A stretch of 64,000 nt of DNA from Paenibacillus sp. JCM 18996 (GCA_001313085.1 BBFE01000006.1:1-64000); one strand, 5' to 3'; shown: positions 27,752 to 38,511, counted from the first letter of the stretch. Notes: a model not told the origin generated them from the letters alone. Numbers and translations are program-made.

Positions 27752-29449
27752 ATTCTAATACAGAATACGAAATGCGAATGCGGGCACCAGAATCCTGTAG
27801 GCACGGTATTATGCGAGTCCTGCGGCAAACCGCTGGATGAAGGCGGCGCAGACTTCCCTCTTGAGATGAGATACGACGGAATCCTGAGAAAATCGCAAAG
27901 GGAGCGGGTCTCCTGGATGGATTCGGTGTGGCGTTTTTTTTTCCTCCGTTAAGGTGGCCGTCTATTTGATCGGGATCACTTTGCTGGGCGCGACTTTGGG
28001 AACGGTGTACCCGCAGGAAAACACTTTTATGAACATAGACCCGGCCGTGTACTATGAGGCCACCTATGGTACGCTCGGGAAAATCTATTATATGCTGGGA
28101 CTCTCCCATACTTATGAATCTTGGTGGTTTCGCACCCTGCTGTTCATGATTGGCACCTCACTCGTCATCTGCTCATTGGACCGGGTGCTGCCTCTGTACA
28201 GGGCGCTGAACAAGCAGCAGATCCGCAAGCATACCCAGTTCCTTTCCAGGCAAAAAAATAGCTTACTCAGGTGATCTGCCGTTTGAAGGGCTGCAAGGGT
28301 CCGGCTTCACTGAAGAAGACGGGGCGCGCTGGACGGAAGGAATGGCCAAGCAGCTGCGCAAGATGGGTTACAGGGTACATACAGACGGCACGGCTCTGCT
28401 GGCGGAGAAAAAACAGATTCAGCCGCTGGGGACCGTATATTAACCATATCGGACTGATCATTTTTTCTGCTCGCAGCTTTGGCGAGGGGCATTCCCGGCT
28501 GGCATATGGACCAGTATGTGTCCGTGCTTGAGGGCCAGACGGTGAAGATACCGAACACCTCGTATTATATTAAAAAAATCAAAAGTTCACCATAGACTTC
28601 TACACCGAGAATGAAATGAGCGAAAAGTTCCGGAAGACAGAGAAGGAAGTCCCCAAGCTTTATGAAACCAAAGCGGTACTGTACAAATGCACAGCCGTTT
28701 GCGATAATGCCAGCCAGGATCCTCAGCTTGAAGAGGTTGCGCGGCATAATATTCTCGTCAACCAGCCGCTGGATTACAAGGGGTTAATGGCCTACCAATA
28801 CGATTATAAGCTCAGCCCGGTGCTTATTTCAGTGACGCCTACCTTGAAGAATAAAGAGACCGGACAGGCCTACGGTTCCTTTACTTTGAATATGGGCAAA
28901 CCGGAGGACCAATATACGGCGGGTGAGTACAGCTTGAAGCTGAAAGGGTACTTCCCGGAGTTTGGACTGGACGGTAAAGGAACGCCGGTCACGAAATCGA
29001 ATGAAGCGAAAGCGCCTGCATTTATTTTCAACATTTCGGGGCCGGGACTTGCCGAGGGTGGGGAGCCGTATATTTACTTCCCGAGGCAGGTGGACAAGGT
29101 AAATTTCCGTCAGGACGATCTGAACGGCAAGCTCGCCCAAACATTGGATATTTCCGTTGATTCCATGGATAAGGTAAAGTTTGCCGAATATACGACTTTC
29201 CTCAATATCCGTGTAGACCGCGCGATTCCTTTTATCTGGACAGGCGCGGCGATTTCCATGGCCGGATTGATCATGGGCTTCTATTGGCAGCACCGCAGGA
29301 TTTGGCTGCGCGTGGACGGCCGCCGGTTAACCTTGGGAGCGCATACGAACAAGAACTGGTTCGCCATCCGTAAAGAGGTGTCCAGCGCGCTTGAGAAAAC
29401 CGGAATCCGGGTGAACGCCAAAATATTAGAAAGAGGGCGGCAACAGTGA
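27752..29449 (+). CDS. resB: Cytochrome c biogenesis protein ResB with an N-terminal zinc ribbon (frameshifts)
   Basis: Works with ResC in haem delivery to the outside (system II). Residues 7-30 form a zinc ribbon (KCECGHQNPVGTVLCESCGK). The membrane part includes VAVYLIGITLLGATLGTVYP and FRTLLFMIGTSLVICSLDRV, then a large outer domain (LDYKGLMAYQYDYKLSPVLI) and a last helix (IPFIWTGAAISMAGLIMGFY). Breaks: T8 27935-27942, A7 28253-28259 and 28467 onward. GGGGAGGT is perfectly placed for position 27752, but the codon there is ATT; no ATG, GTG or TTG is in frame. Stop overlaps resC (GTGA). Confidence 0.88.
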
Positions 29450-30711
29450 ACTCGACGTATGACGGCAGTGTTTTTTTCTATTGATCGCGTTTGTGCTCTA
29501 TAATCTAGGCTTTCTTTTATTCGTCCTGACCATAACAGGAAAAAAAGTGGAATCATGGAAATCCCGAGCGGCATGAGAGAAAATGGGGGCGTGCCGCTTT
29601 TACGGTTTCCGCGGCGGGGTTCTTGTGCCACCTGATTTTCTTTTTTTAACCGCTGGTACACGGGAGGCCATATACCGACCAGCAATATGTACGAATTTAT
29701 GACCTTCCTCGGAATGATGACTATTTTTGCCTTTATTGTGGTTTATCTTCTCTACCGGACCCCGGTCATCGGTGTGTTCGCCCTGCCTGTGGCCGTAATT
29801 ATCATTGCGTACGCCTCCGTCTTTCCGGGTGAGGTGCAGCCGCTTATTCCCGCGCTTCAAAGCTACTGGCTGAAAATTCATGTCACGACGGCCGCCACGG
29901 GGGGAAGCATTCTTCGCAGTCGGCTTCGCCGGAGGGCTGATGTACCTTCTGAGGAGCGTGAACTACGCAGGCGAAACCGCGGCGGACCGGAAGGAACAGC
30001 GATGGCTGGAGTTTACTTTGTTTTTCATAATCATTATTATTGGATTTGTGGGATCGATCTTCGGATTTAACGCCGCGGGGTATCGGGCTGAATTCCACAA
30101 GCAGGTGACGGTACAGCAGGACGGAAAGCCCGCGGAAATCACCGAAAAAATCCGTTTATGTTCTGCCGCCGCTGATCAAGTCCTACGGCAGCGAGCAGAT
30201 AGAGATGAAGCCGTTCCTTGGCATGACGGAGCCGATTCTCGCCAGACGCCGGGCTGGATGAAAGGGGCGCAGGCCGGAAGGAAGCTGAACACCGTCATTT
30301 GGTCCGTTCTTAGCGGCATCGTGCTGTATGCGCTGCTGCGCTTGATTGCCCGCAAACCGCTTGGAGCGGCGATTTCTCCGCTGCTTAAGGGGATGGATGG
30401 CGAAGATCTGGACGAAATTGGTTACAGGGCGATCGCTATCGGCTATCCGATCTTTACCTTGGGTGCACTCATTTTTTGCGATGATTTGGGCTCATGAAGC
30501 ATGGGGAAGATTCTGGGGATGGGATCCCAAGGAAGTGTGGGCTCTTATTACCTGGCTGTTCTATGCGGTGTATCTTCACCTTCGGTTATCGAAAGGCTGG
30601 CAGGGCAAACGCTCCGCATGGATGTCCGTGATCGGCTTCCTCGTGGTCATGTTTACTTTAATCGGTGTAAATTTAGTTATCGCAGGATTGCATTCTTATG
30701 CTGGAGTCTAG
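29446..30711 (+). CDS. resC: Cytochrome c assembly protein ResC/CcsA (frameshifts)
   Basis: Haem-handling membrane protein of system II. The C-terminal WWD signature [18 protein letters not shown] with flanking His (MIWAHEAWG and [12 protein letters not shown]) is diagnostic. Other segments: [60 protein letters not shown] and [20 protein letters not shown]. Breaks at T7 about 29471-29477, A7 29541-29547, T7 29641-29647, G6 29899-29904, A6 30145-30150 and T6 30472-30477 make this one of the most damaged genes here. GTG 29446 overlaps the resB stop. Confidence 0.9.
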
Positions 30712-30721
30712 GAGTGAGCAG

Positions 30722-31439
30722 ATGATTGAGATGAATTCCACCATTCTGGTAGTTGATGATGAAGAGCGCATCCGGCGCTTGTTAAGGATGTATCTTGAGA
30801 AAGAAGGCTATGTGATCGATGAAGCGGAAGACGGGGAGACCGCGCTTCATAAAGCGTTAGACCAGGACTATGACCTGATTCTGCTGGATGTGATGCTCCC
30901 CGGGATCGACGGTGTCGAAGTCTGCCAACGGCTCCGCCAGGTGAAATCAACCCCGGTTGTGATGCTGACGGCCAAAGGGGAAGAAACGAACCGGGTGCAG
31001 GGCTTTGAGGTAGGTGTGGACGATTACGTGGTCAAGCCGTTCTCTCCGCGTGAAGTGATCTACAGGGTGCGTGCCATCCTGAGGCGCTCATCCGCCACCG
31101 CGTACCTGTCCAAAGATATCAACTCCGGCAACAACATCGTCTTTCCCAACCTGATAATCGAACATGACGCGCACAGAGTGACCGCCGGAGGGCAGGAAAT
31201 CGCTCTGACTCCCAAAGAGTATGAGCTCCTCCATTATTTGGCGGTATCTCCCGACAAAGTATTCTCACGGGAAGAGCTGCTGAAAGATGTATGGAACTAT
31301 GAATTTTTTCGGCGATTTGAGAACAGTGGACACGCATGTGAAAAGGCTGAGGGAAAAGCTGAACAAAGTATCACCGGAAGCGGCGGGCATGATTACGACA
31401 GTGTGGGGTGTCGGTTACAAGCTAGAGGTGCCGAAATAA
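30722..31439 (+). CDS. resD: Response regulator ResD (one frameshift)
   Basis: OmpR-family regulator of respiration and anaerobic genes, phosphorylated by ResE. Receiver domain: ILVVDDEERIRRLLRMYLEK, phospho-Asp in LILLDVMLPGIDGVEVCQRL, Thr in VVMLTAKGEETNRVQGF and Lys in DDYVVKPFSPREV. Winged-helix domain: LTPKEYELLHYLAVSPDKVF and, after T6 31304-31309, TVDTHVKRLREKLNK and GVGYKLEVPK. ATG 30722 and 30731 are both possible; 30722 is nearer to GGAGTGAG. The TAA is followed directly by the resE GTG. Confidence 0.92.
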
Positions 31440-33271
31440 GTGTTTATTTTCCGCACGATCGTAGGGAAGCTGTGGTTGACCATCATCGCGCTTGTCGCCG
31501 TTGTTCTGCTGGCCTTGGGCTTTTTTTTCTCACGCAATATATCCAGAAGGATTTTTTTCAAAATACCAGCATCAAACCGAGAACCTGGTCGCGCTGGGCT
31601 CTAAAGTGGCTGTGGAGTCTCCCAAAGGCTTGACGACCCGAAATACCATGACCTGGTCAATGAGCTGCTGAGCGCCAGAACGCCCGCTTAATCATTCTGG
31701 GTGCGGATTACAATGAAATGTTCAACGGTTCCGGCAAAGGGCAGTCAGTGCTGCACGCGACGGATTTATTTACCGTGAACCAGCTCAGGGAAGTGTTTAA
31801 AGGCGCGACAGTCGACAACGGAAACGCCGCACAGGAGCAGAAGCACACGGAAGATTTTCTCGCAGTGGCCGTGCCGATGAAGAATGCCAAAGCCGACGTC
31901 ACGGCTGCGGCGATTATCTACCAATCTCTATCGTCGATGAAAATGACGCAGCACTATATCATCCGGCTGTTTGCGTACACTTCTGCTATCGGATTTCTGC
32001 TGACGACCTTTTTTTCGCTTTTTTTCCTGCTGACCCAAATCACTCAGCCTCTGCAGCGTTTAAGGAAGGCGGCGGATCTGATCACCGTGGGGCAATTCGG
32101 CACGAGAGTGAAGATGACTCTAACGACGAGATCGGCGAGCTCAGCAACACCTTTAACCATATGGCGGAGCAGCTTGAGGAGAATATTAAGGATCTCAGCC
32201 ATGAAAAAAGAGAATCTCGTCAGCATTCTAAGGAGCATGACGGACGCGGTTATCACATTCGACGCCCGCGGTTCTGTCGTACTGACCAATCCGCCGGGCG
32301 AGAAGGTGATACGGGATTGGGGCGAGATCGAGTGGATTCCCGGAGGGGAGGGGAAGAGCGCCAGTGCTGAACAAACGGTGCCTGAACCGCTTCTTCACTT
32401 GTTTCACACGTTGGTGGCGGAAGCAAAGAGGAATTGACCTACAAGCTCCATGTACAGAATGAGGTCTGGTCTATTGTTATGGCGCCTCTATATTCCAACA
32501 CCCAGCTGCGGGGAGCCGTCGCCGTGCTCAGGGACGTCACGGAGGAGCACCGGCTTGACAAGCTTCGCAAAGACTTTGTAGCAAATGTGTCCCATGAGCT
32601 TCGGACGCCGATTTCCATGGTCCAGGGCTACAGCGAGGCATTGATGGACGATATTGTGGAATCGCCCGAGCAGAGGATGGAGCTGGTCCAGGTGATCCAT
32701 GACGAATCGCTGCGTATGGGCCGGCTGGTCAAGGATCTGCTGGATCTCGCACGGATGGAATCGGGGCACATGATGATGAATATGCGGGAAGTGGACGTCG
32801 ACGCTCTGATGAAAAGGATGTACCGGAAATTCACGGTGCTTGCCAGAGAGCAGAAGATCACGCTGTCGTACAACGTAACCTCACCCGATCTGAAGCTGGA
32901 GCAGGCAGACGAAGACAGGCTCGAACAGGTGCTTACCAACCTTCTCGACAATGCTTTCCGGCATACTTCTCCCGGAGCGACGATCACCATGAAAGCCGCC
33001 CCGGCGTTATTCAAAAGCAAACCAGCCGTCCTGCTGGAAGTGACCGATCAAGGAAGAGGCATTCCACAGGAAGACCTGCCATACATCTTTGAGCGCTTTT
33101 ACAAAGCGGATAAAGCCCGAACGAGGGGGTCCGGCGGAGGAACGGGCCTAGGGCTCGCGATTGTCAAAAACATCATTGAAGCCCACCAAGGCTCGGTGGA
33201 TGTAAAAAAGCGAGATAGGGCAGGGGACCACGTTCTCCATCCTGCTGCCATTGAGATTAAACGAGGCATGA
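31440..33271 (+). CDS. resE: Sensor histidine kinase ResE (frameshifts)
   Basis: Membrane sensor that phosphorylates ResD in response to oxygen or redox state. First helix LWLTIIALVAVVLLALG, an extracytoplasmic loop, second helix FAYTSAIGFLLTTFFSLFFL, HAMP-like region (QITQPLQRLRKAADLITVGQ), PAS-like segment (SILRSMTDAVITFDARGSVV), phospho-acceptor His in VANVSHELRTPISMVQGYSE, N box EQVLTNLLDNAFRHTS, G boxes DQGRGIPQEDLPYIFERFYK and GGGTGLGLAIVKNIIEAHQG. Frames change at T8 31521-31528, T7 31552-31558, about 31635-31690, about 32115, A6 32204-32209, about 32425 and A6 33206-33211. A terminator follows. Confidence 0.9.
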
Positions 33272-33283
33272 AATAACACGCGT

Positions 33284-33325
33284 AAAAAAGAGCGATCCCT
33301 TCTAAAAGGAATCGCTCTTTTTTTA
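33284..33325. terminator. Bidirectional terminator between resE and serA
   Basis: AAAAAAGAGCGATCCCTT and AAGGAATCGCTCTTTTTTT form a strong stem with A-run and T-run on either side, so it can stop resE (plus) and serA (minus) transcription. Confidence 0.85.
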
Positions 33326-33462
33326 ACGGCTGCCTGCCGGCCGGCCCCAAACCTCATCCGATTCACGCTTTCAGTCGGACCGGTAAATTTTTTTGTTGAA
33401 AAAAAAAGTTTAAATCTTGTTGTTCGTGAAACAATTGTGCATTTTTTTTGGTGAATTTAGTC

Positions 33463-35048
33463 TAAACGGACAGCAGTTGAATGTTTTTTTCAAATCAGGG
33501 AACTTGGCCAGCTCGGCAATCACTTCTTTAGGCGCGGGCTTGTCGGTGGAAAGCACCATGATGGCGGAGCCTCCGAATACTTTACGGCCGACCTGCATGG
33601 TCGCGATGTTGACGTCATTCTTACCCAGCAGCGTGCCCACATGGCCGATGATACCGGGTTTGTCGTTGTGGGAGATCAGCAGCAGATGGCCTTCCGGCGC
33701 CACGTCGACAGGATATTGGTCAATCTGCACGATTCTTTCTCCGTATCCGGAGAGCAAGGTGCCTGCCGCCGATTTTACCTCATTCTTGGTTTTTAAGGTC
33801 AATGTTACAAGGTTGGTAAAGCTTTTGGATGCGTTGGACTGCTGGGTGGTGACATTGATTTCACGTGTTTTGGCGATATGCATCGCATTAACCAGGTTTA
33901 CGGATTCCATCGCATTGGAAAGCACGCCTTTGACAATAGTGCGGGTCAATGGCAGAGTATCCACGTCAGCCAGATCTCCGGAGTACGCTACGACGATTTC
34001 CGAGATCGCGCCTTCGATCGTTTGGCCCAGGAAGCGGCCCAGCTTCTCGCCCAGCGTAAAGTAAGGCTGCAGCTTGCCCATCAACTCCGCAGGGACAGGA
34101 GGCATGTTCACCGCGTTCTTGAACGGTTCATTCCTTAAGATATGGAGCACTTCCTCGGACACGTCGATCGCCACGTTCTCCTGGGCTTCGACAGTGGAGG
34201 CTCCGAGGTGGGGGGTGACGATAATTTTCGGGTTGTTAAGGAAAGGATGGTCCGGCGCGGGCGGCTCCACTTCAAATACGTCGAAGGCAGCGCCTGCGAC
34301 TGTACCGGCTTCGATCGCTTCTACAAGCGCCATCTCGTCAATAATGCCTCCGCGCGCGCAGTTGATGATGCGTACGCCCTTTTTTCATCAGCTCAAATTG
34401 TGGGCGGGCGATCAGGTGTCGTGTTTCCTTCGTGAGCGGAGTATGAACAGTGATAAAGTCTGCTTTCGCGGCAATCTCGTTCACCGTTGCCAGCTTCACA
34501 CCCATTTTCTCCGCGCGCTCTCCAGTCAGGAAGGATCATAGCCGATCACTTCCATGCCGAACACTTTGGCTCGTTTGGCCACCTCGCTGCCGATCCGGCC
34601 CATGCCGAGAATACCCAGCACTTTATTGCGCAGTTCTACGCCGACAAATTTGCGGTCCCATTCGCCGGAAACCGTCTTTTTTGTAAGCTTGGGGAATGCT
34701 GCGGGCAATAGACATCATCATAGCGAATGTCAGCTCGGAGGTGGCGATCGTGTTGCCATCCGGGGCGTTGATTACGACAATTCCGCGTTTGGTGGCGGCA
34801 TCAAGGTTAATATTATCTACGCCGACTCCCGCGCGTCCCACCACTTTAAGCCGGACTGCCGCCTCCATTACACGCTCGGTAACTTTGGTCTGGCTGCGGA
34901 CGAGCATGGCATCATAGTCTGCGATAATGGAAATGAGCTCCTCCTCAGGCAACGTATTGCGTTTGTCCACCTCGACGTCCTCTGCGTCGTAAAGCTTTTG
35001 GATTCCTAAATCACTGATTGAATCGAGCACCAGCACTTTAAACAACAT
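33463..35048 (-). CDS. serA: D-3-phosphoglycerate dehydrogenase (frameshifts)
   Basis: First step of serine synthesis. Reading the minus strand: MLFKVLVLDSISDLGIQKLY, substrate loop VGRAGVGVDNINLDAATKRG, NAD motif VLGILGMGRIGSEVAKRAK, catalytic Arg in INCARGGIIDEMALVEAIE, catalytic His in VTPHLGASTVEAQENVA, the intervening domain SEIVVAYSGDLADVDTLPLT and a C-terminal ACT domain (LLLISHNDKPGIIGHVGTLL). Breaks at T6 34677-34682, about 34529, T6 34380-34385 and T7 33484-33490, after which NIQLLSV ends at plus-strand 33463. The start at 35048 has GGAAG upstream. Leader is a T-box. Confidence 0.92.
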
Positions 35049-35098
35049 GGTTTCTTCCATCCCCTTTGTTTTTTTAATTAATTCTTCCCCGCCACAGC

Positions 35099-35395
35099 AA
35101 AAAAACTCTCAATCCCCATACATATTCCGTATGAAAGGGACGAGAGTTCATCTTCGTGGTGCCACCCTAATTCACTGTCGTTTGCACGCGCAGCCTCAAT
35201 GGTCTGTCGACCGGGAAAGGTAACGGTATCCTGCCGGCAACGGCTACTCCCCTGAGGATTCGCCGCTGCAACTCTGGAGTGCTCCGCGTAAATCCAACCA
35301 CCGGTTCACACCAGCCACCGGCTCTCTGTATGTCATTCTTACGCTTGGCTCCGTCAATGCTTATCGCACTATGAATTTGTTTCAATTTAACATGC
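35099..35395 (-). ncRNA. T-box riboswitch leader of serA
   Basis: On the minus strand the T-box core TAGGGTGGCACCACGAAG lies at plus-strand 35152-35169, followed by a terminator whose stem (AACTCTC... GAGAGTT, T7) spans 35099-35149. Upstream, an AGAGAGCCGGTGGCTGG segment looks like the stem I S-turn and apical region. The leader lies directly before serA, so it should sense uncharged tRNA-Ser. Serine codons AGC and TCC are both present in the probable specifier region (GGAGCACTCCAGAG); I cannot decide between them by eye. Confidence 0.88.
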
Positions 35396-35414
35396 CGCGG
35401 GAAAAAAGTGTCAA
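35385..35414 (-). promoter_or_regulatory. Sigma-A promoter of the serA leader
   Basis: Minus strand TTGACA (plus 35414-35409), 18 bases, TTAAAT (plus 35390-35385). The spacer contains T6; one over-called T would make it 17. Confidence 0.6.
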
Positions 35415-35596
35415 TACGGGAAGCAAAAAATAACCGCTGCTGCTCAGTTTGGTTCACACAATCTTCATAAAGCTGTCACGTAAAATTGGCCCCAAGCGGA
35501 CACCGTCAATCTTTTCACTTGATCAAAGTGCGATTTTTTTCGATATTCTTTCAACAAGAATCGATTGCGGCGCTGAGGCGGAAAGGAGTCGGGAAT

Positions 35597-35920
35597 ATGG
35601 CTCACAAACAGATCCAACCGGCGGAATTTATGAAGATGTATGAATCCGGAGGCCTGGACGACGCAGTGGTGATAGATGTGAGGGAGCCTGTCGAGTGGGA
35701 ATATTATCATCTTGAGGGGATGGAGCTTATCCCTGTGAACGACATTCCGGACAGGCTGCAGGACATACCTGAAGACCTGCCGGTTTACGTTGTTTGCGCT
35801 CATGGAGTTCGCAGCGAAGCGGTGTGCAGGTATTTGTCGAACCAAGGGTACCGGAATTTGGTCAATGTCGAAGGCGGTATGGCTGCTTTATCCTCGTTTA
35901 GAGGGTTCCAATACGACTGA
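35597..35920 (+). CDS. Rhodanese-like single-domain protein
   Basis: Probable sulfur-transfer protein. The intact 107-residue frame has the rhodanese fold markers AVVIDVREPVEWEYYHLEGM, IPVNDIPDRLQDIPEDLPVY, the catalytic loop VVCAHGVRSEAVCRYLSNQG with active Cys first, and NLVNVEGGMAAL. GAAAGGAG precedes ATG 35597. Substrate and acceptor unknown. Confidence 0.88.
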   Translation: MAHKQIQPAEFMKMYESGGLDDAVVIDVREPVEWEYYHLEGMELIPVNDIPDRLQDIPEDLPVYVVCAHGVRSEAVCRYLSNQGYRNLVNVEGGMAALSSFRGFQYD

Positions 35921-35961
35921 CGGCACGGCATTTGAACCTATGTGGCGGAAAGGGCTTTTAA

Positions 35962-36547
35962 GTGAAAAAAATTTAATATTAAATTTCGAAGAATAAACGC
36001 CGCAGACCTGGATGAACGTACGATTTTGCTCAATTTATATATAACGCAGGGGGCCGTGCTGCTTCTTGCGGTCATCATTATTTTGTTTCAGGGCGGACGG
36101 TTTGCGGATAAATTTATTGTCCAGGACTGGCCGCCGGTGATCGGATGGGGCTTGGCTTTTGCCGCGGTTGTTGTTGTAGTGGACGTTCTCATTTCAGGCT
36201 GGGTCCCCGAAGACGTGACAGACGACGGCGGAATCAACGAGCTGCTTTTCCGGTCGAGGCCTTTGTGGCAGATTGCCCTCTTGTCGCTGGTCGTCGCTGT
36301 CTGTGAAGAGCTGCTGTTTCGGGGAGCGATTCAAGCGGCATGGGGGCCCTATTGGACGAGCATCTTCTTCGCCGCCATCCATTTCCGGTATTTGAGGCAT
36401 TGGCTCATGACGGGAATGGTTTTCTGCATCAGTTATGGATTAGGCTGGATTTACATTCATACCGGAACTCTGTGGACAGCTATTTTGGCCCATTTTGCAA
36501 TTGATTTCGTGATGGGATGTATAATTCGTTACAGGAGGGAATCTTAA
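35962..36547 (+). CDS. CPBP-family intramembrane glutamic protease (one frameshift)
   Basis: CAAX-like membrane protease. Motif 1 EELLFRG occurs in VVAVCEELLFRGAIQAAWG, motif 2 as FFAAIHFRY, motif 3 as LAHFAIDFVMG; several membrane helices (TQGAVLLLAVIIILFQGG, PPVIGWGLAFAAVVVVVDVL). Correcting A7 35965-35971 to six gives a start at GTG 35962 with MKKFNIKFRRINAADLDERT. Such proteases act in bacteriocin immunity or envelope protein processing; nothing here tells which. The stop overlaps the next start (TAATG). Confidence 0.8.
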
Positions 36548-36760
36548 TGCGCAGTACTAAAAAAACAAGCAGCAACAGAACCCTGACGATCAGAAGGATG
36601 ACCACTTCCTGCCGCCCAGAAAAAAACGGTTCACCCTTCGGAAAAAAAGCCAAGCTGGTGAAGATTTTTTTACAGTTCGCTGATCCTGCTGTTTGTCGCC
36701 TTGACCGTTTGCTTGTTTTTTATGGGGAGCCAGACATTCCTGACCTTTTTTTTGAATTAA
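36547..36760 (+). CDS. Small single-pass membrane protein (multiple frameshifts)
   Basis: Corrected reading gives about 70 residues: MRSTKKQAATEP, a charged stretch DDQKDDHFLPPRKKRFTLRK, and one membrane helix SSLILLFVALTVCLFFMGSQ ending near FLN at TAA 36758-36760. At least four A or T runs (A7 36560-36566, A7 36620-36626, A7 36642-36648, T7 36665-36671) break the frame, so the reconstruction is tentative. Coupled by TAATG to the CPBP protease. I do not recognise the family. Confidence 0.45.
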
Positions 36761-36943
36761 GCTATGTTAAATGTTGATATTTGCAATATACAAAATTGCG
36801 CTCTCTGTTCGCTTTGGGATGTCGAAGAAATGGATTCCGAAACTGGTATGCTGTCATGGATGCTTCGAAAAGACTTTCAGCAGCATTAAAGGGCTTCAGC
36901 GGGTGGAGCCATGATGCGTAAGCGGCGTAGCCAATCCCCTCTG

Positions 36944-37825
36944 TTAACTCGCTTCAGGCTCGATAGCGTACGGATCGACAAAAGTATATCCGGCTTCTTC
37001 CATTTTGGTCAGCAGCTCATCGAGAGCCTTGACGGTCCAGGGCAGCTCGTGCATAAGGATATTGCTGCCAGGATGCAGCTGCTTCATCACGCTGGCTATG
37101 ACCAGTTCGGGAGACTGCTTGGTGCTCGCGTCCCAATCGAGGGAACCGTTGGACCAGGTCATGAACAGCATGCCTTGATCCTTGGCCACCTTCTTGACAT
37201 AGTCGCCGCCGGAACCGAAAGGGGGCCTGAAGAATCGGGGAGCCTCGCCGGTGAGCTCTTTTACTTGGTTCACTACATCTCCGATTTGCTTGTCGACCTT
37301 CTCGTTAGTTTCTTTTTTCAGGTCGATGTGATCCCAGGAATGGTCGCCGATCACCTGGCCGTGGTCGTGAATCAGCTTCAGCAGCTCAGGCTTTTGCTTC
37401 ACGCGGTACCCGTTCACAAAGAAAATGGCTTTGGCTTTATGCTTTTCCAAAGTGGCGATCAAAGATTCATTCATTTCCTTTTCCTTGGGACCATCGTCAA
37501 AAGTTAACAGCGCAACCTTCTTGTCGCCGTTCGGGTCGTTGGGCACGATATCATAGTTCTTGTTCATGTGATATTCCTTCTTGACTTCAGCGGGAGCGAC
37601 CTTGGCAGGAGCGGGGACCGCCGCGGGCTCTGTTTTGGGCTGCTGAGCGCCTGCGCCGCCCTGATCCTTGGTCCCTTGTCCGCCAGACGGAGCGGATCCG
37701 GTGTCGCCATTAGCGGGCTGGGAGGATTGAGCAGCGGAAGGTGGGGAGGCGGCGGGTGCTGTGCCGGATTGGCCGCAGCCCATTAACAAGGCGGTCATAA
37801 ATAGGACGATGGCGGTTTTATTCAT
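36944..37825 (-). CDS. Polysaccharide deacetylase lipoprotein
   Basis: NodB-fold deacetylase, probably acting on cell-wall or spore peptidoglycan. The minus-strand frame is intact. It begins MNKTAIVLFMTALLMGC with lipobox LMGC, then an Ala/Pro/Gly-rich linker of about 70 residues, then motif 1 ALLTFDDGPKEKE (metal/catalytic Asp pair), motif 2 GDHSWDH, motif 3 RFFRPPFGSGGDY, motif 4-5 in MTWSNGSLDWDA and ILMHELPWTVKALDEL. AAAGGGGATC lies before the start at 37825. Alternative start MKPTAKG at 37855 lacks a ribosome binding site. Confidence 0.88.
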   Translation of the reverse strand: MNKTAIVLFMTALLMGCGQSGTAPAASPPSAAQSSQPANGDTGSAPSGGQGTKDQGGAGAQQPKTEPAAVPAPAKVAPAEVKKEYHMNKNYDIVPNDPNGDKKVALLTFDDGPKEKEMNESLIATLEKHKAKAIFFVNGYRVKQKPELLKLIHDHGQVIGDHSWDHIDLKKETNEKVDKQIGDVVNQVKELTGEAPRFFRPPFGSGGDYVKKVAKDQGMLFMTWSNGSLDWDASTKQSPELVIASVMKQLHPGSNILMHELPWTVKALDELLTKMEEAGYTFVDPYAIEPEAS

Positions 37826-38006
37826 AATTATGATCCCCTTTGCGGTTGGTTTCAATTTCTGGATTGCTTTTCCTATTTTAACACAACTTTTGGCGGTATC
37901 CGCAACTCTTTATGTCGAACGTTCCCGGTTTTCCCGTATTTTACGATGCATGTGTTCATTTCGTCAGGAGAAACTAAGGTCGAGAAAACGAAAGGAGGAT
38001 GTACAA

Positions 38007-38315
38007 ATGCGCACAACCAGTTTCTTGTTGGGAGCCTTGGCCGGCGTGACCGCAGCTGTGTACCTCGGCAGAAACCGAAACATGCGCGTCATGCTGAACG
38101 GCCTGCGTGACATGGACGCTGATCAAATGTTCGGGAAAGCGAAAAATTTCGCAAACAACATGATGCAGAATTCCTCTCATTCCGACCATAAAGCTAAAGA
38201 CGCGGGCGGCGATCTGGGAAAAGTAAAGGACATCGTCCAGCAGGACAGCCACTTAAAGCATCATGTGGATGAAATTTTATCCGAAAATAATCGGCCTGCT
38301 TCCATGAAGCAGTAA
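38007..38315 (+). CDS. YtxH-like small protein
   Basis: An intact 102-residue frame: a short hydrophobic N-terminus with Gly/Ala spacing (SFLLGALAGVTAAVYLGRNR), then a hydrophilic, helical tail rich in Asp, Lys, His and Asn (KNFANNMMQNSSHSDHKAK). This resembles YtxH/general-stress-like proteins anchored by one helix. AAAGGAGGATG is a strong ribosome binding site. Function unknown. Confidence 0.6.
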   Translation: MRTTSFLLGALAGVTAAVYLGRNRNMRVMLNGLRDMDADQMFGKAKNFANNMMQNSSHSDHKAKDAGGDLGKVKDIVQQDSHLKHHVDEILSENNRPASMKQ

Positions 38316-38363
38316 CTCGTTCGTTTTCTTGTCTTTCGGAAAGCACATCTTCAGACATTTCTG

Positions 38364-38511
38364 AGGGTGTGTTTTTTTTGACATTGTAGGATGGGTTTCT
38401 GTTTTTTTGACATTGTCAGAAAGTTTAAAATTTAGAGAGCGTACGGTTTCTGTTTTTTTGGCATTGTAAAAAATATAAATTTAGGTAGCATATGGTTTCT
38501 ATATTTCAGCA
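38364..38511 (-). repeat. Degenerate tandem repeat, unit about 51 bp, about three copies
   Basis: Read on the minus strand, a unit beginning AAAAAAACAGAAACC and ending with TAAATTT... ACAATG-T/C-C recurs: one copy at about 38460-38410, a diverged copy before it (38511-38461), a shortened copy after it (38409-38380) and a partial one (38379-38364). Each full unit contains ATG followed by codons for a peptide like SKKQKP. Copies are 70-80% alike by eye. Confidence 0.5.

Noticed and set aside
36761..36943. Possible gene between the small membrane protein and the deacetylase
   Set aside because: No frame with a start signal or recognisable motif on either strand.
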